In this document: in pieces, positions 54,401 through 63,611 of the stretch
Numbering within the stretch: position 1 is the first letter of the stretch
Layout: the number at the start of each line of letters is the position of its first letter
Source of the DNA: Microbulbifer sp. TB1203
GTDB taxonomy: Bacteria > Pseudomonadota > Gammaproteobacteria > Pseudomonadales > Cellvibrionaceae
DNA: 64,000 bases
Reading direction: 5' to 3'
NCBI RefSeq assembly: GCF_030997045.1
Contig: NZ_CP116899.1
Coordinates: forward strand, 5,313,579 to 5,377,578
The notes under the pieces: model-generated
Databases searched by the model: none
The model's input: only the letters and a program-made list of their open reading frames with translations
Told to the model about the DNA's origin: nothing
Position numbers and translations under genes: made by a program

Positions 54401-57400
54401 ACTGGGCAGCACACACTGACCATTACCGCGGACTACGGTTTTAACGCCATAGCCAACGAAATACCGATAACAGTTTCCGCGGATGCCAGCGCGGCCGTCG
54501 ACGAGCTTGTGGCTTCGATTGGCTCGCCCGACGACTACACCGCTTTCAGCCTGCAGATGCTCGAGCGAGCCGAAGCCGACGCGCGAGCGATTGCGACCGA
54601 TCCCGACGCGGGAATCGAACTTAAAATCAAGGCCCTGGAGCTGCTGGAAGAGGCTGTTTCCCTGCTTGACGCCAAAGTCGGGAAGATCAAAACGGGTCTC
54701 GTTGCCACGATACTTGCCTCCCATCAGATGTGGGGCAACCCGGACCTCGACCCGACCGTCAGCGGATTGCCGATATTTGATGGCGACTACACGACGAGCA
54801 TCTCCTTGCAGGATGCCAACCACGCCTGGGTTCGTGCCGATTATGGTGAGGGGCGATACGCGAGCCTGACCCAGGTGAAATTTACCCCCCGCCCTGGCCA
54901 GGCCACACGGCTCAACGGCGCGAGCATTACCGGGTCCAATGACGGCGAGAACTGGACGTTGCTGGCTTCCCTGCCGACGGACGCCTATAGCAGCCGGAAT
55001 GACAACTCGCCGAGAACGCTGCAGGTCGAGGACAGCAGCCAGTACCGCTACCTGCGTTACAACGGCGGTTGGGGCTCTCATGCTGATGCCGCAGAAGTTG
55101 AGTACTTCGGCACCACCAATGCGGATGTGGATGACCGCACCCTGACCTACCTGATGACCAAGGCCGCCTTCCTGAACGAGGAGGACTGGTCGCAAGAGAG
55201 CTGGCAGGCCCTCCTGGACGCAGTGGCTTCCGCTGGCGAGGCCCGCGACGAGGCTGCGCTGGCCGAGGCCACACAAGCGCTGGACGCGGCCCTGAATAGG
55301 TTGGTGCCAGCCTCCGGCAGCCCGAGTTTCGCCGGCTTCCCACAGCGCTGGTTTACCGGTGAAGCGCTGACTTTCTCCGCCTACCCGAACGGTGTCGCGG
55401 AGGCGGGCGTGCGGGTGAAGGCAGTCGATCTGCCCGACGGCGCCAGCTTCGATCCCACCTCCGGCCGGATCTCCTGGACGCCGGGTGACGATCAACTGGG
55501 CGAGCATACACTGCGCTTTACCGTCTCTTTCGACTACACACTTGTTCGCCTCGATGTGTCGCTGCCGGTAACTGTCTCCGCGAATGCCAGTGAGGTTGTG
55601 GACGAAATCCTTGCCTCCATCGGTTCCAGCGATCAGTACAGCGATTTCAGCCTGGCGATGCTCGAGCGCGCTGAGGCGGAGGTGCGCGCGGTTGCAGAGA
55701 ACGCGGACTACAGTGCCGCCAGAAAACTCCGCTACCTCGATCTGCTCGAACAGGCTCTGCAACTGCTGGAACCCAGAGTGCAGTTGATCGATGTGAGAAC
55801 CCAGGCCAATGTCCTGGCCTCGAGTCACCAGTTCGGCGACGAATCGATCGACGCCGCCCTCAGCGGCCTGCCGGCTTTCGATGGCAGTACGGAGACTTCT
55901 GTAGACCTGGATGACGCTTCCGGATGGGTACAGGCCGACTTCGGCGAGGGGCGAATGGTGGATCTCGCGCGAGTTCGACTGACGCCGCGCCCGGCCCACG
56001 CGCTACGCCTGAATGGAGCATCGGTGGAAGGTTCGAACGACGGCGAAACCTGGACGCTGCTGGCGGCCCTTGAAGGGTCCACGGACGCCGGTTCTCCTCC
56101 GGACGGCGAAGAGGTGAGCACCCTGGTCATCGAAGAGCGGGAGGCCGGCCATTGCGGTGTGGACGGCACCATCGATTCGAACAACGGCGGGTTCACTGGC
56201 AGCGGCTTTTCCAATACCGCCAACGCCCTCGGCAATGGTGTCGATCACGAAATTCATGTGCCCGGGACCGGCCGCTACTCCATCAGCTTCCGCCATGCCA
56301 ACGGTGCCAGCGCACGCCCCGGCTTTCTGATCGTCAATGGCATTGCCGTGGCGGAAGTGGTCTTTGAAGGCACAGGTTCCTGGACTAACTGGACCGTTAC
56401 AGCGCCGGTGACCGTGAACCTGGATGCAGGCGATAACTGGATACGGGTCGAGGCCAGCCAATCCGATGGACTGGCGAATATCGACAATCTGATCGTCACT
56501 GGCGTCGCACCCGCCGGAGCGGACTGTATTGCCAACTACGACAACAATTCAGGGGCCGATTCCAGTGGCCTGTACAGCAGTAATTACGACAGCAGTGCGC
56601 GCGTGCTGGATATTGCCGATGCCGGCCAGTACCGCTACCTGCGCTTTCAGGGGGCGGAGGCCTCCCATGCAAATGTCGCGGAGATCGAGTACTTCGGCGC
56701 GAGCAATTTTGGCTACGACGACAAGACGCTGCCCTACCTGATAGCCAAAGCAGGCATTCTCAACGAGAGCGATTGGACTGTGGATAGCTGGCAGTACCTG
56801 ATGGACGTGCTGACGGTTGCGCAGGCGGTAATTGCCGATCCGGCTTCCGACGAATCACTCTATGCCGATGCCACCGAGGCGCTGGACGAGGCCCTGGATG
56901 CATTAGTGCCGGCGGCCAGCCTGATCGATTTTCTGGTCGCGAGCGCCCAGGTCAGCGAAGCGGATGGCAGCATTACCCTGCTGGTAAGTCGCACAGGAGG
57001 CACTCTCGGCCCGGTATCGGCCGACTACGCCACCTTGGCCCAGACTGCGATTGCCGGAGAGGATTTTGTCCACACCAGCGGTGTACTGACCTGGACCGAT
57101 GGCGATATGGAATCCAAGGCGATCCTTGTATCGCTGGTCGACGACGGCTACATGGAAGATGTCGAGGACTTCACCGTGAAGCTCGAGGCCACCGATAACG
57201 GGGTTATCGGTGACTCCGGCGAGGCCCAGGTTACCCTGATCGACGACGATTCCGATGCGCTGCCCGGGGTGTCGGTCAGCGATGCCTCCATGACCGAAGG
57301 CGACGGAAAATTGCAGTCTGCGGATTCAATGTCATTCGAGGTATCCCTGTCGGGCACCGCGCGGCAAATCGTGAAGGTCCTGGTCATCACTCGCGAGGGA

Positions 57401-57604
57401 ACTGCCAGGGAAGGCAATGACTTTATTTATCAGGAAACTGCGGTGCGGTTCGAAGTCGGCGAAAAAAGCAAAATCGTTGACGTCACGGTGAGGGCGGACG
57501 ACGAGGTCGAAGACGACGAACAGTTCACCCTGGAAGCCGCATGGGCCAAGGGTGCCGAAATCCAGGACGGAGTGGGTGTTGGCACCATCCTGGACGACGA
57601 CTAA
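51446..57604 (+). CDS. Giant exported alginate-lyase-like multidomain protein 1
   Basis: 2052 residues; GATGGGAGA precedes the ATG. Signal peptide cleaved after AHA (34). Residues about 50-480 resemble the alginate-lyase (alpha/alpha) toroid family (HPGIRFTKESLENLRAQVIA; HYFMNQYSYALAGNVAAAIF; EMGRDQPHAIGNVDTLF). Then: beta-sandwich (495-620), putative Ig/cadherin-like (625-715), FIVAR-like helices, F5/8C (790-925), Ig-like, helices, F5/8C (1080-1230), helices, Ig-like, helices, a third F5/8C split by a CBM6/35-like insert (1568-1693), helices, and two Calx-beta repeats (1826-2052) ending in GTILDDD. It probably depolymerises an acidic polysaccharide at or outside the surface. Substrate unknown; alginate is not implied. 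Paralogue at 57933. Confidence 0.8.
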   Translation: MSVGKLKITAARLVGAVVAGVVLAGLSVARVAHADSGPSTITDNVVQINETISPEGFKHPGIRFTKESLENLRAQVIAGQEPWASYYEGMRRRHWASLDYGPRNHNGNGYPAHDVISHNGLVAAFIDDAQAALMHSVQYVVTGDERHREKAMYIVGVYSHMNPNGVEYFADVHIKMGQPIYHMTAAAEILRATSTTRPELEWTEEMTYNYVHNFLQPQMDAYIRKNHYFMNQYSYALAGNVAAAIFADDRAAYEEAVEWATVGSTAENQGWVGSIERVFRLMTHDALTGEPVEDAHVQLAEMGRDQPHAIGNVDTLFIISQIISSQGTKVDPEMGTISTASDAVDPVHFSDDALRKGYIEFLKYNMGYDIRWIPMASSILADGSVDSIYRVVNAQQRGRLTGNVYSALYYYFAYAADGYDLNEGENHYIKLAWEKSRSELGIRSGSYWGPREHVYDSEFWMHLPPSAADTSVPARGEPLENLDELPQGGPWYITEIENRHILLDGVGEVQTEGDVSYLSVEASPGQPTNFTIWYTRFRSGINAFKVRTNGPATIEFTWGHHQRATSRLYLPDTGGQWRYIPFDTSRQNTGGSGDLSFVRVVAKSGTTTVDFDHVHRSADNLAPPVFDTLSSTIVTYVGGSVGRDFTAASDAGSALYYSAQGNMPAGAVLDSASGGFSWIPASGQEGQYRLQVIAEDGEYMAPHQVDITVLSSAEAAADHIAQALDPDSKYESATREVFYAAQAAALELIEAGAAPGEIEAALAQFQAAADALLPLNPAVSEEAAQDELGGEPGSVRLDYPAFVETSNHGIRQLVDGNAGTFLSLWNPTYLQMDFGAGFRIVPDVMHFRVRQGFPDRIQGGRLEGSNDGEHWVQLTDGAVYGEHMQRLPVYPEHAGKGFRYLKVISPNCDCPVFDFGDLYLFGERKEVNNDLASALSRWFVGEPLEIPVDTSYPQSEAPEFSFDLPAGAVFDAASSTIRWTPGSEQTGQHTLTITADYGFNAIANEIPITVSADASAAVDELVASIGSPDDYTAFSLQMLERAEADARAIATDPDAGIELKIKALELLEEAVSLLDAKVGKIKTGLVATILASHQMWGNPDLDPTVSGLPIFDGDYTTSISLQDANHAWVRADYGEGRYASLTQVKFTPRPGQATRLNGASITGSNDGENWTLLASLPTDAYSSRNDNSPRTLQVEDSSQYRYLRYNGGWGSHADAAEVEYFGTTNADVDDRTLTYLMTKAAFLNEEDWSQESWQALLDAVASAGEARDEAALAEATQALDAALNRLVPASGSPSFAGFPQRWFTGEALTFSAYPNGVAEAGVRVKAVDLPDGASFDPTSGRISWTPGDDQLGEHTLRFTVSFDYTLVRLDVSLPVTVSANASEVVDEILASIGSSDQYSDFSLAMLERAEAEVRAVAENADYSAARKLRYLDLLEQALQLLEPRVQLIDVRTQANVLASSHQFGDESIDAALSGLPAFDGSTETSVDLDDASGWVQADFGEGRMVDLARVRLTPRPAHALRLNGASVEGSNDGETWTLLAALEGSTDAGSPPDGEEVSTLVIEEREAGHCGVDGTIDSNNGGFTGSGFSNTANALGNGVDHEIHVPGTGRYSISFRHANGASARPGFLIVNGIAVAEVVFEGTGSWTNWTVTAPVTVNLDAGDNWIRVEASQSDGLANIDNLIVTGVAPAGADCIANYDNNSGADSSGLYSSNYDSSARVLDIADAGQYRYLRFQGAEASHANVAEIEYFGASNFGYDDKTLPYLIAKAGILNESDWTVDSWQYLMDVLTVAQAVIADPASDESLYADATEALDEALDALVPAASLIDFLVASAQVSEADGSITLLVSRTGGTLGPVSADYATLAQTAIAGEDFVHTSGVLTWTDGDMESKAILVSLVDDGYMEDVEDFTVKLEATDNGVIGDSGEAQVTLIDDDSDALPGVSVSDASMTEGDGKLQSADSMSFEVSLSGTARQIVKVLVITREGTAREGNDFIYQETAVRFEVGEKSKIVDVTVRADDEVEDDEQFTLEAAWAKGAEIQDGVGVGTILDDD

Positions 57605-57621
57605 AGAGACGCGATAATTGG

Positions 57622-57673
57622 GTAGGATGGGCAAAGCGCAGCGTGCCCATCAGCGGCGGCTAGCCCATCCTAC
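57622..57673. repeat. Short GTAGGATGGG inverted repeat
   Basis: GTAGGATGGG and CCCATCCTAC are exact inverted ends 52 bases apart, a compact relative of 43588-43737. It follows the first giant gene by 17 bases and could aid termination. Confidence 0.7.
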
Positions 57674-57690
57674 TTAAGAGAAAGCACGGT

Positions 57691-57720
57691 GTAGGAGCCT
57701 GCTTGCAGGGCCCTACAGAG
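57691..57720. repeat. Partial GTAGGAGCCTGCTTGCAGG repeat
   Basis: The left arm of the palindrome family at 18851 and 44563, with the right arm reduced to CCCTAC. A degenerate copy. Confidence 0.6.
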
Positions 57721-57754
57721 AAACAGGAAAATTAGAGGGTTTTATTTCTGGCGA

Positions 57755-57932
57755 ACGGGATGCATCGAGGTCTGTCAATAAGCCAAACAATAGCTGGCAG
57801 CTCCTTGAAGTCGATGGATGTGCAACTCCGGTCTCTACCGGATGCCCGACTCCCTGATGCCGCTGCGGATAGAGTGGTGATTCACGTTGTACCGCGGTGA
57901 TCGCACCAACCACATAAGAAATGAGAGAAGTT
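57755..57932 (+). other. Duplicated 5' region of giant gene 2
   Basis: Homologous to 51275-51445. It probably contains the promoter; no operator palindrome is seen. Confidence 0.65.
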
Positions 57933-60900
57933 ATGTCTATAAAAAAACTGAAAATGATAGCCGCACTGCTTGCGGGCGGTGTATTCGCGGGGCTGTCGCT
58001 CGCGAATATCGCCCACGCAGACAGCGGTCCATCCGTCATCACGGACAATGTTGTCCAGATCAACGAAACCATCTCCCCGGAGGGTTTCAAACACCCGGGT
58101 ATCCGCTTCACCAAGGAATCGCTGGAAAACCTGCGCACCCAGGTAATCGCCGGTCAGGAACCCTGGGCCAGCTACTACGAGGGTATGCGCCGCCGCTGGT
58201 GGGCGAGCCTGAATTATGGGCCCAGGAACCACGATGGCAATGGCTACCCTGCACACGATGTAATCAGCCACAACGGCTTGGTTGCCGGGTTTATTGATGA
58301 CGCCCAAGCTGCCTTGATGCATTCCATACAGTATGTCGTCACCGGTGACGAGCGCCACCGCGCGAAGGCGATGTATATCGTCGGTGTCTATTCGAACATG
58401 AACCCGAATGGGGTGGAATATTTTGCCGACGTGCACATCAAGATGGGGCAGCCGATCTATCACATGACCGCGGCGGCCGAAATTCTGCGTGCCACCTCGA
58501 CCACAGATCCGACGCTGGAGTGGACCGAGGAGTTGACCTACAAGTATGTCAACAATTTCCTGCAGCCGCAGATGGATGCCTATATCCGCAAGAATCACTA
58601 CTTTATGAACCAGTACTCCTACGCCCTGGCCGGGAACGTGGCAGCGGCCATCTTCGCGGATGACCGAGCGGCCTACGAGGAGGCGGTGGAGTGGGCCACG
58701 GTGGGCTCCACGGCGGAAAACCAGGGCTGGGTGGGCTCCATCGAGCGCGTGTTCCGCCTGATGACCCACAACGATGAGACCGGCGAGCCGCTGGACGATC
58801 CCTATGTCCAGCTGGCGGAGATGGGCCGTGACCAGCCGCACGCGATCGGCAACGTGGACACACTGTTTATTATTTCGCAGATTATCTCCAGTCAGGGCAC
58901 CAAAGTGGACCCTGTCGCGGGGACGATTTCAACGGCGGACAATGCAGTAGATCCGGTGCATTTCAGCGACGACGCGTTGCGCAAGGCGTTTATTGAATTC
59001 ATCAAATACAATGTGGGTTACGATATCCGCTGGACGCCCATCGCCAACGACATGAAATCCGATGGCACCATCAATTCCATCTACAAGACCGTCAACGCCC
59101 AGGGGCGTGGCCGCCTGAATGGCAATGTCTTTAGCGCGCTCTATTACTACTTCAAGTACAGCGCCGGCTATGACCTGAGCGAGGGCGAGAACCGCTATAT
59201 CCAGCTCGCCTACGACGCCAACCGCCAGGCGGGCTGGCAGAGTGTTCGCCGCGGCGACTACTGGGGTCCGCGGGAGCATGTCTACGACAGTGAGTTCTGG
59301 GCGCATCTGCCCGCGTCCGTCGCCGATACCTCGGTGCCGCCCCGCGGTGAGCCGCGGGAAACGCTCGATGAACCGCCGGCCTGGGGTCCGTCCCATTTGA
59401 GGGAATTCGAACTCAGGGAAATTGTGCTGGACGGAACTGCGGAGGAGGTTCTCGAAGAGGATCTCGGCTACCTGCGGGTGCAGGCCAACACCTTCGAGCC
59501 CACCAATTTCACCCTGTGGGGGGTGGGGTTTCCCTCGGGTGTCAATACGCTTCGCGTGAGAACCGATGGGCCGGCGCGGGTGGAGTTCTCTCGCGGCCAC
59601 ACGGAGGCTCCGACCTCGTCCCTGTATCTCCCCGACACCGGCGGCGAGTGGCGCTATGTACCGGTCGACACTTCCCGGCAAAATATCGGCGGCTCCTCCG
59701 GCCTGAAGTTCTTCCGGGTTTTCGGCGAAGAGGGTTCAGTGACGGTGGACTTTGACCACCTGAACAGGGATGAAGCAGTAACGGCTGCAGCGCCACAGTT
59801 CAGCAGCCTGTCCACCGAAGTCGTCAGCTATGCCGGCGGTGCCTTCGAGCGCGATTTCGCCGTCACCGCCGGGGCCACCGACGTGGTGTATTCCCTGGCT
59901 GGTGAAGTGCCGGCCAGTGCCAGCATCGATCCGCTCACGGGCGAGTTTCATTTCGCACCCGGCGCTGGCCAGAGCGGCGAGTATCGACTCCAGGTGGTTG
60001 CCGAAAACGATACTTACAAGACCTCCCACGCGGTGACTATCACCGTCGGCACCTCCGCCGAGGACGCGGTGGATCTGATTGCCGCCGCCCTGGATACGGA
60101 CAAGCACTATGTTTCCGCCACGCGCCTCCCTTTCTATGAGGCCAAGGCCGCGGTGGAAAGCGCAATCCTGGAAATGGCACCCGCCGCGGAAATAGACGCA
60201 GCCTTGACCGAGTTCCTGGCGATCTCCAAACAGCTGCAGGAACTGAATCCGGTGATTGCAGAGGACGCGGCCAAGGACGATCTAGGCCCAGAGTCGGAAG
60301 GTGTGCGCCTGGACTATCCGAATATGGGCGTTGCGACCAACACCAGTCAGAACGGGCTGAATGTGCTCACGGATGGTGATCCAGGCACCTTCAACAGCCG
60401 CTGGGGCGACCCGTCGGTGCTTCTGGACTTTGGCGAGAAATTCCGTGTTCGGCCCACCGCCCTGCATATCCAGGCGCGCGGGGGCTTTCCGGAACGCCTG
60501 CAGGACGGTCGCCTGGAGGGTTCCCACGATGGTGAGAACTGGGTGCGCCTGACTGACAGCGCCGTTTACGGCGGGGATATGCAGCGCCTGGCGGTTTACC
60601 CCGAATACCAGAACACCATGTTCCGTTACTTGCGCGTCATTTCCTACCATTGCGCCTGCGGAGTCTTCGATCTCGGCGAGATGTATCTGTTCGGCGAGCG
60701 CAAGGAGATAGTCAGCGACCTGGCGACCGCCCCTGGGCGCTGGTTTGCCGGCGAAACCCTGGAGATTCCCGTCGCGGTCACGCCGCCTCAGGACGACCCG
60801 GTGGAATTTTCCGTGGACCTGCCCGCGGGAGCGGTATTCGATCTGGACAATGGCCTGATCACCTGGACACCCACGGCCGACCAGACGGGAGAGCAGACCC

Positions 60901-63605
60901 TGTCTATTACCGCCGACTACGGCTTCGCCCAGGTGGAAGATAACTTGTCGATAACCGTTTCCGCCAGCGCGAACGCCGCCATCGATGAGCTGCTGGCAAC
61001 GCTTGATGCACCGGAAAGCTATTCCGATTCCAGTTGGACCATGCTGGCCCGGGCGGAAGCCGAGGCGCGCGATATTGCTGCCGACCCGAATATGACGGTC
61101 CAGCAAAAGTTGGAGTCTATTGCCCTGTTCGAGCAGGCGATGGAACTGATGGATCCCAAGCACACCGGCGATGAAATCGACACCGGGCGTTTCGCGACTA
61201 TTCTCACTTCACACCCACAACGGGGCGCCCCGGAAGTTGACGAGAGCCTGGCGGGGTTGCCTGCCTTCGACGGCACCGGTGCCTTTGTGAATCTTGAGGC
61301 CTCCAGCGGCACCTGGGTTCAAGCGGACTTTGGTGACGGCCATTACGTCAGCCTGACCCGGGTGCGTCTCACGCCGCGCTGGGATTTTGGCAGAATGCTC
61401 AACAACGCCGTTATCGCCGGCTCCAATGACGGTGAGAACTGGACGACCCTGGCTAGAGTTCCGTACAACGAGTATCTCAACGCCACTTGGGATAACCATG
61501 TGACCACGCTTGAGGTGTCGGACGCCACGGCCTACCGCTATGTGCGTTTCTTAGGTCGCAACGGCTCCCACGGGAACGTTGCCGAGATTGAGCTGTTCGG
61601 CACCGGAGACTATGTTCACGATGACCTGACCCTTCGCTACCTGCATTTGAAGGCCACCACGCTGGATGCCGCTCACTGGACTGACGCCAGTTGGCAGCAG
61701 TTGCAGGACGCGCTGGCCCAGGCGGAGAAAGCTTCCGGCATATATGCGGTCACTGCGGCCACCGCAGCCCTGGATTCGGCGCTGAACTCGCTGGTTCCCG
61801 CCTCCGGCAACCTGAGTTTCGACGGCGTGCCGGACCGCTGGTTTGTGGGTGAGTCCCTGGAGTTTTCGATCTTCCCCGAGGGGATGGCGGATGCCGGCAT
61901 GGAAGTCGAAGCCGCACTGCCGGCCGGCGCCAGCTTTGATCCGGTCACCGGCCAGGTGTCGTGGACGCCGGACAGTGAACAGGTGGGTGATCAAACGCTC
62001 GAATTTGACATCAGTTTCGATTTCTCGCTTTTGCGTATCAGGAAATCGCTATCGGTGACTGTTTACGCGGATGGCGCTGCGGCAGTGGATGAAATACTCG
62101 CAACCGTGGGCCTTCCTGAGCAGTACACCAGTTTCAGTCTGGATATGCTGGCGCGAGCCGAATCGGAGGTCCGGGAGATCGTTGAGAATCCCGAGGTGAA
62201 CCCGTACAGGAAGTTGTCTTACCTGGAGTTGCTGGAGCAGGCGATATCGCTGCTTGAGCCTTTCAGTGATGACATCGATGTATCGGGTGAGGCAACCATC
62301 CTGGCTTCTCACCATAAGTGGGGTGATTCCTCTGTGGACGTCACGCTGAGTGGCCTGCCAGCCTTTGATGGTACCGGTTCCTTTGTGGATTTGCAGTCCG
62401 GCAGCGGCACCTGGATTCAGGCGGACTTTGGCGAGGGCCGTTACGTCAGCCTGACCCGGGTGCGTCTCACGCCGCGTTGGAATTACGGCAGAAGACTCAA
62501 CAACGCCCGTATAGCCGGCTCTAATGATGGTGAAAACTGGACGACCCTGGCCAGAGTTCCGTACAACCACTACCTCCAGGCCACCTGGGACAACAAAGTG
62601 ACCACCCTTGAGGTGTCGGATGCAACGAACTACCGCTATGTGCGTTTCTTCGGTCACAACGGTTCCCACGGCAATGTTGCCGAAATTGAGTTGTTTGGCA
62701 CGCACAACTTTGACTATGACGACCGCACATTGCCTTACCTGGTCGCCGAGGCGGGCATCCTGAATGAGCAGGACTGGACTGCAGACAGCTGGCAGTACCT
62801 GATGGACGTGCTGGCGGTTGCCCAGGCGATGATCGAGGAAGGCGGTTCCGACGAGGCGCTCTATGCAGACGCCACCGCTATGCTGGACGAGGCCCTGAAT
62901 ACCCTGGTGCCGGCATTCAGCTACCTGGATTTCATCGTTGCAAACGCCCAGGCCAGTGAAGCCGACGGCAGTATCACCCTGCTGGTGAGTCGCACAGGAG
63001 GCACTCTCGGTGCAGTATCGGCCGACTTTGCCACCCTGGCCGGTTCCGCTTCCGCGGGCGAGGACTTTGTGGATACCAATGGCACGCTGACCTGGGCCGA
63101 TGGCGATATGAAGTCGAAAGTGGTTGTTGTATCGCTGGTCGACGACGGCTACCTGGAGGATGACGAAGACTTCACTGTGAAGCTCGAGGCCACCGATAAC
63201 GGGGTTGTCGGTGACTCCGGCGAGGCCCTGGTCACGGTGATCGACGACGATTCCGGTGCGCTGCCCGGCCTGTCGATCGGCGATGCCTCCCTGGTTGAAG
63301 GGGATGGAAAACTGCCGTCCGCAGCTTCGATGCAGTTTGAGGTGTCCCTGTCGGGCGCCGCCCGTCAACCGGTAAAAGTCCTGGTTCGTACCCAGTCGGG
63401 TACGGCGAAAAACGGTCGCGACTTTATTCCGCTGGGACGCGTGGTGCACTTCGCGGCTGGTGAAAAGAGCAAGGTCGTTGAGGTCCGGGTGAGACCGGAC
63501 GACAAACGCGAAGGCGATGAGCAGTTCACCCTGGAGGCCATTTGGGCCAAGGGCGCCGAAATCCAGGACGGGGTGGGTGTTGGCACCATCCTGGACGACG
63601 ACTGA
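57933..63605 (+). CDS. Giant exported alginate-lyase-like multidomain protein 2
   Basis: 1890 residues from ATG 57933, which aligns with the first copy's start; an in-frame ATG at 57921 would add four residues. Same layout as copy 1: signal peptide (AHA|DSG), lyase-like domain with EMGRDQPHAIGNVDTLF, beta-sandwich, Ig-like, helical FIVAR-like, repeated F5/8C modules and two C-terminal Calx-beta repeats ending GVGTILDDD. It lacks the CBM insert of copy 1, which accounts for most of the length difference. The lyase domains are highly similar, including a stretch identical in DNA (around 52154 and 58626). The binding modules diverge much more, so the pair may differ in targeting rather than chemistry. 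Confidence 0.8.
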   Translation: MSIKKLKMIAALLAGGVFAGLSLANIAHADSGPSVITDNVVQINETISPEGFKHPGIRFTKESLENLRTQVIAGQEPWASYYEGMRRRWWASLNYGPRNHDGNGYPAHDVISHNGLVAGFIDDAQAALMHSIQYVVTGDERHRAKAMYIVGVYSNMNPNGVEYFADVHIKMGQPIYHMTAAAEILRATSTTDPTLEWTEELTYKYVNNFLQPQMDAYIRKNHYFMNQYSYALAGNVAAAIFADDRAAYEEAVEWATVGSTAENQGWVGSIERVFRLMTHNDETGEPLDDPYVQLAEMGRDQPHAIGNVDTLFIISQIISSQGTKVDPVAGTISTADNAVDPVHFSDDALRKAFIEFIKYNVGYDIRWTPIANDMKSDGTINSIYKTVNAQGRGRLNGNVFSALYYYFKYSAGYDLSEGENRYIQLAYDANRQAGWQSVRRGDYWGPREHVYDSEFWAHLPASVADTSVPPRGEPRETLDEPPAWGPSHLREFELREIVLDGTAEEVLEEDLGYLRVQANTFEPTNFTLWGVGFPSGVNTLRVRTDGPARVEFSRGHTEAPTSSLYLPDTGGEWRYVPVDTSRQNIGGSSGLKFFRVFGEEGSVTVDFDHLNRDEAVTAAAPQFSSLSTEVVSYAGGAFERDFAVTAGATDVVYSLAGEVPASASIDPLTGEFHFAPGAGQSGEYRLQVVAENDTYKTSHAVTITVGTSAEDAVDLIAAALDTDKHYVSATRLPFYEAKAAVESAILEMAPAAEIDAALTEFLAISKQLQELNPVIAEDAAKDDLGPESEGVRLDYPNMGVATNTSQNGLNVLTDGDPGTFNSRWGDPSVLLDFGEKFRVRPTALHIQARGGFPERLQDGRLEGSHDGENWVRLTDSAVYGGDMQRLAVYPEYQNTMFRYLRVISYHCACGVFDLGEMYLFGERKEIVSDLATAPGRWFAGETLEIPVAVTPPQDDPVEFSVDLPAGAVFDLDNGLITWTPTADQTGEQTLSITADYGFAQVEDNLSITVSASANAAIDELLATLDAPESYSDSSWTMLARAEAEARDIAADPNMTVQQKLESIALFEQAMELMDPKHTGDEIDTGRFATILTSHPQRGAPEVDESLAGLPAFDGTGAFVNLEASSGTWVQADFGDGHYVSLTRVRLTPRWDFGRMLNNAVIAGSNDGENWTTLARVPYNEYLNATWDNHVTTLEVSDATAYRYVRFLGRNGSHGNVAEIELFGTGDYVHDDLTLRYLHLKATTLDAAHWTDASWQQLQDALAQAEKASGIYAVTAATAALDSALNSLVPASGNLSFDGVPDRWFVGESLEFSIFPEGMADAGMEVEAALPAGASFDPVTGQVSWTPDSEQVGDQTLEFDISFDFSLLRIRKSLSVTVYADGAAAVDEILATVGLPEQYTSFSLDMLARAESEVREIVENPEVNPYRKLSYLELLEQAISLLEPFSDDIDVSGEATILASHHKWGDSSVDVTLSGLPAFDGTGSFVDLQSGSGTWIQADFGEGRYVSLTRVRLTPRWNYGRRLNNARIAGSNDGENWTTLARVPYNHYLQATWDNKVTTLEVSDATNYRYVRFFGHNGSHGNVAEIELFGTHNFDYDDRTLPYLVAEAGILNEQDWTADSWQYLMDVLAVAQAMIEEGGSDEALYADATAMLDEALNTLVPAFSYLDFIVANAQASEADGSITLLVSRTGGTLGAVSADFATLAGSASAGEDFVDTNGTLTWADGDMKSKVVVVSLVDDGYLEDDEDFTVKLEATDNGVVGDSGEALVTVIDDDSGALPGLSIGDASLVEGDGKLPSAASMQFEVSLSGAARQPVKVLVRTQSGTAKNGRDFIPLGRVVHFAAGEKSKVVEVRVRPDDKREGDEQFTLEAIWAKGAEIQDGVGVGTILDDD

Positions 63606-63611
63606 ACCGCT

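Noticed and set aside
52457..55999. Minus-strand open frame of 1180 codons across giant gene 1
   Set aside because: It is antisense to a long protein with clear domains, has no recognisable motif, and such shadows are expected in GC-rich coding DNA.
51446..63605. Reading the giant proteins as adhesins or RTX toxins because of Calx-beta repeats
   Set aside because: There are no RTX nonapeptides or type I secretion C-terminus, and the N-terminal domain is enzyme-like with a normal signal peptide.
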